A stretch of 64,000 nt of DNA from Sclerurus mexicanus (GCA_013396755.1 VWZF01001682.1:2091883-2155882); one strand, 5' to 3'; shown: positions 10,901 through 25,400, counted from the first letter of the stretch. Notes: generated by a model not told the origin, from the sequence alone. Program-made: numbers and translations.

Positions 10901-13900
10901 TCTTAACAATACTGTGAATAGGCAGGTGATATTATCTAAAACTTAGCTGGAAAATTCCTGCATGTTATTTGTATAGTAGTGTGATTTGAAAATGTGACTT
11001 CTCTGTTTCATAAAATAATGATCTTTCTAAAATTTTCAGGATTTATTGCAGTTGTTGAAATGTCTGATTGAGTTCAAAACAGGTTAAAATTAAGCCATAC
11101 GTAATGTTTATCTCTGACTTTCAGATCTGCAGGTGTGACTATTCAGCAAATGATTCAGGCTGCAACAGCTTTTCTACAGAACTTAGGTCTGATACTTCTG
11201 CAGCTTAGGCAGAGAGGAGGGAAAAAAGATCAAAATTCAGAGTATATATAGATGCATAAACATTTCCATTGGGCAAATCTAATGTATTGCACCTTATAAC
11301 TCAAAAGACACCTTGCCATGCTGTTCAGGAAATTTCTGAAAAGTATGAGAAAATTCTTTTCTCTACCTTCTCTTCTTCTTCTTTCTTCACCTCTCTTTTT
11401 CCTTTGGCTTTAATCGCTTAACAAAGCACAAGACACTGACACTTGCTGACCACTACAACCATAGGAAGAAGACAATTCTGTTCTTCAGTTGGACCAGATT
11501 TTCTGAAGCAGTGATCATCCCAGTTCACAATACAGATTTAGGAAATTACTTTTCAGGAGACATATGCACTTTCAAAGTAAAGGTAAAATGATCAGTGAAA
11601 AGGTGCATTAATTTACTTTCAGCAGAAATAATTTGAGATCTCTAAGTCAGTTTTATAATGATGTGTTTCTGTGTATGTTTGGTCAATTGTCCTGCTTTTA
11701 CCTAGTTACTAGGTATTGTCTTCTACTTGCCATTAAAACAACTCCATGACTGAAAACTAAATGCTACATCTTTCCATATTTACATTTATAAATTACTTCT
11801 TTGACAATAGGAGTGTAAGCACAGACACATTTAACTTTGTACGTTATTTTCAAAATTTTCAAAATACTATAATTTATTCTTTTTCTTCTAGCCTCTTGTG
11901 GTCTTTTAGCCTAATTTAGGGGTTTTTAAGCATTTATATTATTTATAGCAAAGAACAGAGTGTAATGTATTTAGCAGAGAACTGTAGGCTCTCAGGGCGC
12001 ACAAAAGAAAGATAAAATGTCTCTGGGTTTTTCAACTCTTTTCTGTCAGAATAAAATTTGACTCAGTGTGGAGACAACCTGCACGCAGCCTTTCTCCACC
12101 CGCCAACCAGCGCAATGGAGCTTTCTTTTGACTCAGCTGGATATTGTTGCTGCTTTCAGATACAGAATGATTTTCCTTGATTTTGTACTGTATTAGCAGA
12201 TAAAGAGCAGGGAGGGAGAGAAGGCACATACAGTAACTCCACTGTGGTCATGTTTACGATTTGGCCATACTCTTGTGAACACAATTGCCATTTTTGTTTG
12301 TAATTAAGAAAAAAAAGCCGAACACTTCAAGTACATCTAAATAATAATAAGTGATGTTAAGGGTTCTAGAGTATGAAATCTAAAGAATCTGTATCTAAAA
12401 TATGACTTCAAACTGATCAGAATCCAAATTGACCATCAGTTCAGAAAAGAAAGAACAGACTGTGCTCTGCCCTTATAAATGAAGTATTTCGGACTTTCTC
12501 TATCACTGATTTCCTTCATAAATTATATAATCTTTGCAACACTCAGTTCCCTTTATGAGGTATGTGTTTAAGATTCCTCGAGTGCTTTAGGAATACTGTG
12601 CTATAAGCTGTAGTACCCAAATGCAAGTAAATAAATTATTCAGTTTTCATTATAATATAATTTCATTTTATACCGGTGTTTATTGTTCTTATTACCTGAC
12701 CAGCAGAAATGTGAAGAGAAAGGCTACATGTTTGGCCATCAGAATTTCCATGGACAAATACAGTTTCTTCAGGCAGTGAAACAAAGATAATTCTTTTGTT
12801 AATTTTCTCTAGGGATGCATCAACTCTTTCAATCCCCAAAAGGGGATCCCTGAAATATTACAAAAAGGTAGCCTTGTTTTCTTGTGGTAGCAGTGGGCTC
12901 TTCTTGAGACATTACCAGAGACATGAAAGACAGACTTTCTCAAATGAGGCTGTTCTCACATATCACTATTGTGTCTCTAATTTATGAGCCTTTCCAGCAG
13001 AGTTTTTTTAAGCATGAGCAGGTAATACCCTCAGATATCAACAGAAGTACTGATAATATGATATGTTAAGGACAGGAGTTCCTTTTAGCCCCTAAAAGGG
13101 TAGTTTTTGATGCAACACTTTTTTTTAGTGAAAATGAAATTTGCCAATCATGCCTTGTGCTAAAGACAACACAGGAAATACAACCATCTAATTAGAAAGA
13201 AAAGGTTTATTGTTTTAGTAGTGCCATCCTGATGAATATTTGCATTTTAAAGGAAATAACAAATAAAATAAAAATCTACCAGAGGAGAAATTGCTGTTTG
13301 GGTTATTGACAAGAGTTGCATGTGTTTGAATTATTTAATTTCTTTCATTTACCCAATCCACCTGAAAAAGTGAACAGAAAATGGAAACTTTTTTTTTCCC
13401 TGTTCTCTATGTGGAAATATCAAGCTTCATGTCATTTCAGTGACTGAAAAGAGCAGAAAAGAAAGAAATTTTTCACCTAAATGTCTCTGTAATGTTATAG
13501 AGAGAAAATAATCCTTCTGATAGTCTTTGCTGCAAGAAAACAAAAAAAAATCCAAACCCCAAAACACTACAATTGAGATTTTTATTTTAAACTGTTTCTT
13601 TGTCTTTTACCAATGGCTGTAAGATGCAGTTCAGTCTGGCTTTTCTTGGAAACTCAAAGCAAAAATTATTAACCATATTAAACTTGCCTAAAGAGCTGCA
13701 ATTTATTTAGCCATTACCAAGGGAAAAAACTATTCTTTCACAAAACAAGTGCTGCTCTGAATTTTCATTCTGATCACGTTGATGGGCCCACACAGAATTT
13801 TCAAATCACAACAGTGGGAACAGTAATTAATTACTTTTACCATACACCAAAAATAATAGATGTGGGTATTCAGTTGATCCTAAGATACAGTATTTCCATT

Positions 13901-15894
13901 ACCTTACAATCTTCCACAAGGAAAGCTTGTGTTTGTTGCTGTCCTAGGGGAATCATATTTATCCATTGACAATGTTTCTCTCTATAGTACCACTACCAAC
14001 TTCTCTCAAATCTTCTAATTAATTAAGATATTTAAGTTCAAGTCATCCATTTTGGTCCATATTTACTTAAAGGTTTTTTCTTCCTTAAAGGTTCCAGGTC
14101 TGAGAAATGTTGTGTGCCCAAAAGCCAGTGGTTAATTACATGAGATACAAATGGGCTGATTGCTAAGAGGCACTCATTTTCTTTCATGATAAGACCATTA
14201 AGGACAGAAAGTTTATGACAGTGAGGAGGAATATTTACAGTTATTCCTGTTAAGATTTTAGATTTAACATTCATACAATGGCTGACTTAGTAGAAGTTCG
14301 CAACTACACTGTAGAATTAGAACAAACATTGTTTGAAGAACCAATTAGACAGGGTTTGCTTTGGTAATTTCAAGTGCTGTAAAATTTGTATATATGCACC
14401 AAACTGAGGTCTGTTAAATAAAGGTCATTAAGTATACATACTATATTGCTGTATTTCTGCCCTGCAGTACAAGAGGTTTTAACTATCAAAAACATCAGAA
14501 ATTGAGTTATTTTCCCATTCCTGCAATTCAGATAGTCAATAAAAAATAGAACCTGAAATGTTTAACATTGAAGAAAATTGAACCATCCTGCTAAAAACTT
14601 TGCACCTCTTAATAATAATGTCTGAACAAGTATTAAATCCAATATAGTAGGAAAATTATAATCATGAGATATTAGCATTCACCAGACCAGTAAATACTTG
14701 TTTTTCAGGCAGTTGTAAGCAAAATTTGTGTATAATACATGCTTTTTCACAGGCATTCTGTGTCTTATAGTATCAGTTGTATTTGTGTTTTGTTTTCTGA
14801 TTTTCCCTAATACGGTCTGCATAACTCTTCACTAATCAAACAGCAGTTCTGAATTTATATTTTTTAAATTACTTAAATCTCTTTAAACATGTGATTTTGA
14901 TACAGTTTCAAATAAAATCTACCTGCTTACGTTAATTTCTTTTTATATGAACTCTCAATTTAATTATAATACGGTAAAATTCCCTGACACGAAAAAGAGT
15001 GCTCTATAACATATTGTTTACAACTTCCCTTAGAAGTAGTTCCATCTTAGTTGCATTTTTCCTGCTAAGAAGTTGCTTGCAACCTTGAGAAAATGCCTTA
15101 GTTTCACTGTGTTTTCACTATGTATTAACAAGGATAATTTCTATTAGAACAAGCCACATTATTATTGAGAAAAATATCAAAAAAATTACATGTATTTCCT
15201 TTTGTTACTATCACATACATTGGTTGATGTTCCATGTTGTAATCATTACTTTCAGAACTCAACCTGAGGCAAAAGAAAGGATGCAATTATTTCCTTGTCA
15301 CACTATTGTCATCAGTCTTGAGTTTTGTGTCAACTCCATCATGCTTTTCACAACTCAGCTCATCAACTTCCTCTCCGAAATGCTAGATGCACAGTACAAC
15401 ATAGTTCTAGTTCAGCCCAGTCCCCTTTGTGCCTTCCACTTTAAATGAGATTTGATTTCTCTGAATGAGCTGTATTAGTACTTCTGAATGTAGTATAGAT
15501 ATTGCTTTTATAAAACTTCTAAAAATGATTTTTTTAAAAGTGTAATTAAGAACACACAAGCCATTGCAAACACTTGCCTTCCTACAATCTGTTTGTACAC
15601 ACACCTTAAACCAGGTATGGCATTTTAATATCTGTAGTTTAAATTCTTGCAGGAAACAACTGTGATGGCAAGTTATCTAAATTTTACAGAACATACGTTT
15701 GCTGATAGTGGACTCTTGGTAGCAGTATCCTAGTCATGTCATGGAGTTTTTATGTAAGCTGTATCCATGAGGGAACATTTCAAAGCCTTTGGATATTGTC
15801 CACATAATGAACAGAACTTCAATATCAGCTTAATTTCTCTCAGTGCTTGGCCAGATCAGAGCTTTTCTTCTTGTGATTCTTGAAGTCTGTTCTA
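7987..15894. other. Long non-coding stretch
   Basis: I see no gene, RNA gene or recognisable transposon. Small low-complexity patches occur, such as an A/C-only run at 13536-13568. A slightly CpG-richer patch at about 11990-12130 has no recognised identity. Open frames here (for example 8198-8503 plus and 10600-10875 plus) are about 100 codons or less, lack domain signatures and are not flanked by convincing splice structure. Confidence 0.6.
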
Positions 15895-18060
15895 GTTCAC
15901 TTCTTTGTAGCACACTGATGATTCTGAATTAGCTACCTGTTTGCACATTTCTTTTCCTATCTTGTCTTTTAAAACAAACTGAATTCCTAGCTTCATACAT
16001 ATGTCTTTGATGCTGTTTGACTCTTTGAACTCCCCCTCCCCAAAAACCTGCTCCAGTTTCTTTGAAGAAATCAGGGAAACTGATGGTGTCTCTTGACCCA
16101 TTCCCTAAACTCTGTCATGCCATCTTTAGGACAGAACATGAAGAGATGTTGGCATCTGAGTCACTTCAAAAGCCAAAAAAACTCCTCACTTAGGTTATGG
16201 GCACATAGAAGGAAGAAATACAGCATCAGGGATTAAACTCAGCTTCCTTTAGTAGCAGTACACTCTTGTAGATCTTCTGAGACCACAAAATTTCTCCAAA
16301 GGAAATCTCATAAGAACACTCCAATGGAGATAAGTTATATTCCCCCTGCATTCATACACACATATTTGTTGGTTTTATGCCAGTATGCATGGTCTAAAAC
16401 TTTAGTGGTGCTGATGAAGATGCTGCTTATTCATCAGCCGCTAAATCATCTGACCATACATGATGTAGAAAATAAGTTGAGGAACTCATTTTGTATGTTT
16501 TTCCCCTCCTCTATATGTATGTCCTGGAGAAGATCAGACTGTGCTGAGAACCCTGTGGAACTCAGGTCTCAAACACAGGAAAAGTACAAGCCCTTACCAG
16601 AAGAGAAGAATTGATTCTTTCTTAAGCTTTGCTTGGAATCATGTCATTTGTTAGTGGATATTGCTTACTAGTTCTTTCTGTTATGTTCCCACCAAGAATA
16701 ATCATTTCCCCTTAGATTATATCTATATGGGCTATAGCTCTCCAGATATAAATTCTGCCCAGGCAAAGCAATCAGAATCTCAATTATCAATAACTAAGTG
16801 TCAAGTGTCTCCTGGCCTCTATGTTATCAGTGCTGCAAAGTCTGGCTTCAATTTAAAAAATGTAGAAAAATACACTAGAGTACTCTGTCTTCTTGCCTCT
16901 TATAGCAGCTGCAATTATATTCTCTTTTCCAAGCATTCTTCAGATTTTCTGTTTGCCAGTCAAAATTGCGGTGCTCATGGAAGCCTAGTATATCTGTGAA
17001 ACAGGTGTTTTATAGTGTACCCTACAGCTATACAATCTGAATTCTGAACATGCCCTCTTCTCAGAGACTCTTTTCACAGCATACATTTCAGTTCAGGTAC
17101 AATCTTGACTTATTTAGAGACCATAGAACTAAGTTCCTTAAGAGATAAGAGGAATTTTATGACAACAACCTTACATATATTTGAAAAAAAAAGATAATAA
17201 AAAAATAATAAAAAAATTATTCATACTGAATCTCATTTAAAATGTAAGATTCTAAATGCTTAAACAGAAATTCAGTAACCCCCTTGCTTCCATGAGGGAG
17301 ACTGCTTTGCAACTCTCACTCTGCAGGATGAGCCATCACTCAGTTTTCATATCAGAAATCCCTGCAAATCATGCTAGGCTACTAATAGTTGGCCTATTGT
17401 CAGAAAGGAACAATTCATGTCCTTTATCGTCTGATGTGACAGCCTTTTGAATCTTTCTGATGCTGTCTTCTGCATTTATGTCTGAAAACAGTCTTTATGA
17501 TCCCTCCTCTGCAACAAGGACAGCTGAGATTCAAACTCTTGTAGTTAATTCCTTTGCACTGTTTTCCATAAGGACAAGCGGTAGGATCCATCTGAAGCTT
17601 TTACCTAAAGAGAATTCTGACTTTCATGTACTGAAGGAAGTTAACTTGTCTCTATTCTTTCTTAAACTTTACACTTCATCTCTGGAAACAAATCTCCAAA
17701 AATTAGATGTTGTAATGAGGACATGACCCTACAAGAACAGTCTTTTTTCATCAGAAGCTGAAAGACTCAAGGAACTGACAGTCTCCTCTCAGAGACATCT
17801 GATGTGTAAAAGAACACCATCAAAATCACTAACTCCCTCTTTCTTATGAAAGGTCCACTTGGCTGCAATTCAAACAGAAACAGAGGCTTTCCCATGAATT
17901 TTCTCATATCTGACATTTGCCATACAGCCACCTGGAGCTTCTTTCACACTTTTACTAAATATTATGCACTTCCTGAAGTGTCTAGAGAAATTACAGTCTT
18001 TGAGAAGTCCAGCTCTGAGTCTTTACTTAACTAGAGTCTGTGAAGAACTCTTCCAGCTCA
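15895..18060 (-). pseudogene. Coding-like block without an intact frame: possible old retrocopy or decayed repeat
   Basis: This 2.2-kb block has fewer stop codons than its surroundings on both strands. On the minus strand, 16101-15895 is open for 69 codons with a polar composition typical of real proteins (it starts MGQETPSVSLISSKKLEQVF). A 58-codon stop-free run covers about 17943-17770. Shorter runs, such as one starting DSELDFSKTVISLDTSGS near 18021, follow one another with frame changes. On the plus strand a chain of frames (16324-16614, 16661-16999, 17256-17450, 17460-17726, 17846-18034) is also open, so the strand is not secure. I do not recognise a protein family. I see no poly(A) tail or target-site duplication that would prove a processed pseudogene. 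It could equally be a degraded transposon or a compositional fluctuation. Confidence 0.25.
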
Positions 18061-19209
18061 TTGCAATGGATTCTACTTGGAATTATTTTTGTGTAAGTTT
18101 ACAAAGGGATAGTCATGTCACAGAAAAAAAGTAATTTCTCACTTGAAACTGTTAGTCTTGACAATGTTTATATGCATGTTCAAAGCTCTATATGGCCTGC
18201 CTCTTTGATTATTCTGTGGGTAAAAGACAGAAGAGGGCATGGGGAAGTGCCTTAATGGAAATTGCCAAATTCAAAACAGTTGGAATACTAATGCAGAGTA
18301 ACAATGTTAGTGTATTGGTAACTGCAGTGTGACCTACTGTACATATATATACCTTCAGTAAAGGTTGCAACATGATCTGTCTTCGTATCCTATTGATTAT
18401 TCCTTTATGCCAGTGCTATATAGTTGTTGATAAGCTTATGTGCCTTCTTTAACAAAATTTCATCCACTTCTGATACAGGTATTGAGAAAGTCATAGCACC
18501 TTTTTTTGTAGCTAGAACAAGTGTAGGTACTTCCCTCACAGTAGCAGAATTTGCTTAGACCTTCAAATGGCATAGATCAGTTTGCAGTCCCCAAAGTATT
18601 AAAAAAAAATATCAAAACTCTGATGTATTCTCCAATTAGAGAGATGTTAAAAGTTGCCTGTCATTTTAAGGAGTATTTACATTTCAGTACAAGAGTATTT
18701 ACATCGCAGACCAAAATCCTTTCCCTAGCAACAGTTCTCAAAGCAGGTAAATGTATTTTACCTATAGTATTTTAATGGTTATACTGATCTATAGCTCAGA
18801 TTTAAACATCAAGTGAAGTACTGAAATAGCCCCACGGCTCATAATCCTAGAATCTACTTCTGACATATATTTCCAGCATCAGATACTTCAAAGTGTTCTG
18901 TAATACACATTCAAAGTAATACATAAGGCTGCCAAATTTGCCAAGAATCAGCTAAAGTCCCATACTAATTTCTGTCAGGTTCTAATTTGTAGTAGTTGGT
19001 AGTAGTTGTTGTTTTGTGGGATTTTTTTGTTTGTATGTTTTGTTTTCTTTGTAAAGCAGGGCAGAATTGTTTTGCTTTTTCAAAGAAACCTATGCTTGAG
19101 TTTACAGTGAGTGAGCAGAGGAACCAGTCACAATGGGAGAGTATTATCACTGCCTGATCCACTGCAGACTCCACTGCACTTCATTGATCAGCGTGCATGC
19201 TGCTTTCAG
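18061..19209. other. Non-coding stretch with G/T-rich tract
   Basis: No gene recognised. Bases 18985-19053 form a tract almost entirely of G and T on the plus strand. Confidence 0.6.
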
Positions 19210-19268
19210 CGGGGGTTGAGTGAGCAGCTGCATGGGGCTTGATAGCTGTCTGGGGCTGAACCACAACA
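19210..19268 (+). mobile_element. 3'-terminal fragment of an avian ERVL-type LTR
   Basis: The block from GGGGGTTGAGTGAGC to GGGGCTGAACCACAACA has the layout of the 3' end of avian ERVL LTRs. These have a G-rich stretch, then GAGTGAGC..GCTGC, a TTAG/TTGATAG spacer, and a terminal GGTTAAACCACRACA-type end. It also aligns with the complement of 61701-61760 in this window. About 60 bp is recognisable. Its upstream continuation is too diverged to follow. Confidence 0.5.
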
Positions 19269-22200
19269 CTGTAGAAGTAAGTGGTTGGCTGTTTAGTGAT
19301 GTAGAAGTCAGCTCGAATTTCTCCATTAACATCAAGTCAGTGAGAATTCCCCTAAAGGAATTAAATTCTCTGTTATTTCTGTCCAGGAGCCCTCTATTTT
19401 GTATTGCTTAGGTAGGATAGAACAAACAGACTAGTACAATCTACTTCTGTAGAAGTTATTTTTAGCTCTCACCTTCTTTATAAAATGCTCTGTAGCTATG
19501 AATGTCAATGGTTAATAATAATACATGTGAGAAAGGTTGATGGTTGCAAACGTTACAATTAAATAGTAATATGTGTGTAATCAGTACCTCTGCGTTCTTG
19601 CACTGAAGGAATAAATAGCTTTGCTAGATTTTTATTTTATATTTTGTGTCTTTTGAAAACATTCTGTCATATCTCTCAATGCTAAAGCTAGCATTGCTTT
19701 TATTTCATTTATTTTATTGCTGGATATGGTCTCTCCAGGTTTGTCCACTTCTGTCCAGAATATTACTTTTTCTGAGCTCTTTCTGTATTCTTTATAGAAC
19801 ACAATTACAAATGGCAGCGCACAATTATTTTCTAAGTGTTCTTTTTTATTTTCTTGTTTTATGTGTTGGTTTGACATCTCCAAGTCTAACAATCTATAAA
19901 AAGCTGAAAAACACATTGTAAGAGATTTACCATACTACTTCAAAACATTAGTCAGTCTTAAGATGTGTTATGCTTCTAGTTCCAAATGCCAGTGTATCAT
20001 TATTGCTTGTCCATCTCCTTAACAAAAATTGCTTTTTGCTGTACTGAATTCCACCTTTGGAATTAGGATTTGTGCTATATTTAAGAAGACACCTTTAATC
20101 TGGGTGGTGTGTTTAGTATTTCCCTGTCATATGTCTGATAAGTATTTGTAGTCTTGGAGAAACAATGCTTTTCCATTCCCAAGATTTTATATCTTAAAAT
20201 ACAAATTCATTAGATTTCAATGAAATTGTATCTCTTATGAATATGTAGTAAAGCACATAGCATTACTTGGTGCCATGTTTTATTTCCACAAAGCAGATTA
20301 AGTAGGACATTGAAATCGAGAAAACTTCTGATTTTTTAAATTAATGGTTACTACTTCATTCTTCATGAATGTGAGTCAAATGGTAGATTCTTTGATGTTG
20401 GAGGAAAAAATATTAAAAATAAAAATTGCTATTCATTATTTGCAATTATAAAGTACTTAAAAAATTACTTCAAGACAGTTTTCACAGTTGTCATCCAAAC
20501 CTGAAATAATGCATGATTACATATTACAGACACAGAGCAGTTTGTTTTTAGAGGTCCTCATTAGCATGGGGTCAAATTTTAGTTTATAAGTGTAAGCTTT
20601 AAACAAATCTCTATGCTTGTTTTTGGAGGATTTATAGATTTGGATTCCCACTTATTAAATTTAAATCTTAAAAACCTTGTATTTGATTGTAATGATTGTC
20701 CCTTTTTCATTTGTTTGTTTGGGGTATTTTGTAGGGGTTTTTTTGTGTGTGTGTTATGTTGTTTGTTTGGTTTTTTAAGGGCATACATATTTTTTATGTA
20801 ATTCCTCCATGCTATGTGTGTTAAAAGCTACGTGGTAAATCTGGAAAATTGTATTATATTATTTTTTATTATGCTATTCTTCTCACACATACTAAAGCTG
20901 AATTAAAGTCTATCTTCTGAAATGTCAAAAGTGATTACCTTGCTTTAATGTGTTCACTGCTAAATATCCATATAGAGTCTTATTTGCTTCTGACTCAAAT
21001 CTGGTCAAGAATAACACCTCTGCTAGTGTCAGAAATCATACATGGATTATCAAAAATAAGAGGAAGTGCTAATTTTTTTTCCCCCTCACCATGTTACTCT
21101 TTTCATTCAAAGATTGTGGAACATTCTTTCTTATGGTTAACATGCAAAAAGAAAATTCCTTTAATATTTAAACTTTTGGCATTACTGTGCTTTCACTGGG
21201 AAAATATGTAAAGCCTTCTGCATATATCTGTTCATTTTCTTGGTGATCATAAATAGCTTCAGTGTGACTTGACAGCTTGGATGTTCCCCCCTGAATTAAG
21301 TTCAGGCCATTTGTTGGGTAGCAAGGGGAAACTCATATGACAGATGCCTACACTGGAAAGCCTGAAAAAATTCTAACAGCACAGTAGTTACTCTTCAGGA
21401 ATTATTCCTCTGTTAACAAAAGCCCAAAGACTCTGTATTAGTCAAGTTCTAAAGTTATTTTTAGATAAGGTGTAATACAAAAGCTGTCCAAACTCACTTG
21501 CATAAAATATTTTGGTATAAGTATTTTGAATTTTCTATGGATTTATGTATTTTAAAAAGTAGTAAAGTACTTTTATGACAGCCATTCAAAAATGCAATCT
21601 AAAATAGCGTAAGCCTGAACTACATGACTACATACCAACACAAAATTGTATACACATTTGTTATTGCCATAGCTTCAGAAATTTATTTTCAAACAAAATA
21701 TAAAATCCTCATGTGAAATAACCAACAAGAATAATTTTTTTCTGAACAACCTCTATTCTGAACAAATGAATATATATGCTAACCAACAGCAAAAGTTTTT
21801 TGTAGAAAGTAAAAGTATTCTTGGCTGAAAGTGGCCTTTAGGAGTTTGTAAGTGTTGTCCATATCTGATACTGTTTCTCAATTAAAATGAAAATGTAAAC
21901 ATTGAAAAAATATGTAGGAAAAATGTACCAAATTCTTACATGCTTATTTTCACAGGAATGGAAAATAATTTACATAGTGCTTTCAATTTCTACTCTCACA
22001 CAATTGAACAGTAAATGCCTTTTCCCTGTGTGGACTCATAATTACCACTGTATCAACTGCACTCCTGCATGTAAAGCTGCAGCACTACCTGACTCCATTA
22101 TTGACATGCTGGAGACAAGATTGTACTTGTGTACTAGAAACTACCTGGAGAAAGAACAGGCTTTGAAAACTAAGGAAACAAAAACTTTAAAATGAGAGGA

Positions 22201-22397
22201 GGGTGGCCTAGGTCACATAAGTACTGCTGTGGAATACCAGTGTGCCTGTGAGACCTTGAGTGCAAAAGGTTCAGCAAGGGAAGAAACAAAGCCATAAGCA
22301 GATGAAGTTTGCTCATATAAATGCACAACACCGACCTCTAAGCAGAACTTTAAGTCCAGAAAGTGGACTTAATGTGTGTTTTAAACGGACTGTATCC
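19269..22397. other. Non-coding stretch
   Basis: No gene or clear transposon. A G/T-only tract lies at 20703-20777. Frames on both strands over 19632-19921 overlap each other and show no family signature. Confidence 0.6.
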
Positions 22398-22455
22398 TTT
22401 TTTTTTCTTTTTCTCTTTCTNTTCTCTTTCTTCTCTTTCTACTCTTTCTTTCTAT
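22398..22455. repeat. Pyrimidine tract (TTCTCTTTC-type repeats) with single N
   Basis: A C/T-only tract contains one N at 22421. The ten bases before the N (22411-22420) equal the ten bases after it (TTCTCTTTCT). This is consistent with an unresolved repeat length or another unmerged contig overlap. An apparent 171-codon open frame spanning this point (22260-22775) depends on the unknown base and is not meaningful. Confidence 0.85.
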
Positions 22456-25400
22456 TGCATATATATAAAATATACTTTGAGCTAGGGAGCCAGGAACTAC
22501 CAATAACATATTATATATATCATAGCATACTCTCTTCTGTGGTACCTAGAAGCTCATCAGTTCTGTGCTCAGTTTCTGACAGTGTTCATCTAGTGCAAAT
22601 GAAAAAGCTGCTGTGTAATTTTTTCCCCTGTGAATTGATGACATCTTCCTTAGCAGCAGGAAATCTCTATCCTAAGTTTTCAGTGAATAGACAGAGTGCA
22701 TGTGCATTTTTCCTTTCCATAGGACCAGCCTGTCTCCTCATCTCTCACACTAATCTTGTTTGGGACACAAATTAAATGGGACAAAGAAGGGGAGTTCATC
22801 TTTTCCATGCCACATATCCACTACTCAGGAAAATATAGATAACACTTTCATCTTAAATTTTCTTTGTTCTACAATAATCTATTCATTTATTCCAAATATT
22901 GTGTGTGGTTCTGTTATTGCTTAGTTTTGGGAGTGGGTTCGGGTTGGAATAAGATTTTTCCTTCAGTAGCTTCTGATAACTTATTTTTTCCTGTCTCACT
23001 CACTATCTCTCCTCTATTCCACCTCTTGCTTTCATTCTGTTTACCTGAAGCTCTTTGTCTGAGAATGGTCATAGAAGTAGAAATAAGTGGTATTTTTTAT
23101 CAGCATCCTTGATGAACTATTTTGTCAAACTTCACAAGAACTGATGAGGTTTAAGTCTGCTGTCCTGAAATATGGGGCATTTATTACAGTAGAAACCTGT
23201 TCCAAAGGCTAAGTTGTGTAGAAAGTGTCTAAAAGAGCAAAAAGCTAAAATGTAGTCATATGTGTTCCTTTCTTGCTATTTTATTTAAAGGTATTTCCTT
23301 CTAATAATAGTAGAGTTTTTGATGTTGCTGCTTTCAGACATAAACATTCACATAAAGGGCAACATGGGATCATTTTGAGGCAGCCAAGTTGAAATCAGAG
23401 AGAATTTTTTGAACAACTTGGCAATCCTTATGTCTGACTAAACCTAAATCCCTGGTCTGAAACATTATCGATAAAGAAGTAATTAAGTAATCTTTTCTTG
23501 ATGAGAGTGTGAGACTAAAGGTTTCTTGTCATTTGAATGAGAAAGTCTCTGTAGCTCAGTAAATCATTTGATAATACTTCTTCCCTCTCTCTTCCTCCCT
23601 GTCTCCCCCTCCCCACAAAATTACATAGTTTGAAAGTGAATTTAAGCATTTTGTGATCTTGCAGGTGCTATGGCACACAGGACATAAAAAGAGAGAAAAG
23701 CAGTGATTTTACTACATGTATTTCTAGCCAAATAACCACATTTCATTCAACACACTTTGGCAAAATTGTCCTTCCCTACTGTGGGGAGACCTAGATCTGA
23801 GTTGGTGGAAGGTCTGAACTGACTCTCCAAATTACAGAGAAACCTTGCCTCCAGATGAGTATTAGCGACATAATTTCCAGTGCATTCTGGAGGAGCTTCT
23901 TTGTAGCTTTTTATACAAGACACAACTTGTGAATTAGTGGAATGTCAGTTTTCCAGGCTTTCATAACCTAGGTCATTAAAAAATATGACAATTGTTACAC
24001 ATCAGATTTTGGCTTTCAGTGGTAGAAATTGTGTGTATGTGAGCCTGTTTTTTCTGCTTGCTAGATGTGATCTCAGCATTCCTATAAATTTTTGTGCATT
24101 GCCTTCATTTGGGAACAAATGCAAGTCTGCAGTATTTAGCTATGAGTGTGATTTTTCCAGTATAGATTTGCATTAAAATATATTAAATATTTCTTCATAC
24201 TTTTAAAGGTATTTTCTTACTGGCTGTGGTAATTCAGTGTCAAATTTTTCAGAGACAAGACTGAGTCACATTTGTACCTGGGTTTTCTTTCCTCCAAATT
24301 TCAGTCTTTGTTGTAAATGGAAGTATGACTACATATCATGAAGTTATTTAATGGCTGAATATCAATGAGCCAGGTATCTAGTAAAGAAATACATTTAATT
24401 TTATTTATCACATCTTAATGGGACTTAGAACAGTTGTACACAGTTCTGAAAATATTGAGAAGAATTCACAAAAGGATCTAATGTGGTATTTGGACTGTGA
24501 GCTAACACTTCAAGTAATCAACATCCACCATTAGTTTAGCAAAAGCAATGTTTTACATTTATGATAATTTTTGAAATATTAAATGAAATTTTCCAGTTTA
24601 CTGATTTAAAAACCCAAAAATAGTATGCACAAAGATACTTTTTTTCACTATTTCACACATTTTCAGTCTTCTGAATTATCTTGAGAGGGAACACTTATTT
24701 AGAGAAGCAGACCAGCTGCAACTCATTTCATTGTGGAAGCATATAAAAATCATTACTGTTTTTCAGCTGATTGCTTACTCCAGTGCTGAAGATTTTTCTT
24801 CATTATGAACTGAGAATTGTGTGACTGTCGGTGGTAATAATAAAAATAGTAGCGAAAGGTTTTAGATTTACACTGTGTATTTTAAGAGAAGGTTTTTTTG
24901 TGGTTTTTTTACAGGCCTATTTCATGCATACTGTTTTTTAAAAATCAAAACAGAGTTTGTTCAGATATCCAGCCTGAGAAATGGAAAAGCTGTCTCACTA
25001 CAATCTAAAACAAAATCCAGGCTAGATCAAATAGAGCAAACTGTCTGGTGGACTTTACTTTGATGTCAGTATTCATTCCAAAGGAAAAGATTAAATACAG
25101 TCCTCATTGAGGACACTTGCACAGCTCCTAGTCTTTTCAGATGATAATAGTTTATTTTAGATAATCAGACTATCAAATTCCTAAATTTAAAAGTGAAAGC
25201 TGAAAAGAACCTATTCACAGTGTTTAGTGTTCTCATTTATATGTGGAAACCAGCTGACCAGCTTTGCTTTCTCATTTCAGCCTCAGTCTTACATGGTGCA
25301 GGAACTTCATACAGGAGTACGCACCTCCGTGCTGTTATGTGTACATTGTGTGCATCTTCATCCGCTGCTATACATGGCTTTGCACAGTGAGGGAAATACA

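Noticed and set aside
22260..22775. 171-codon plus-strand open frame
   Set aside because: It runs through an N and a pyrimidine tract translated as Phe/Leu/Ser. The frame across the gap is not known.
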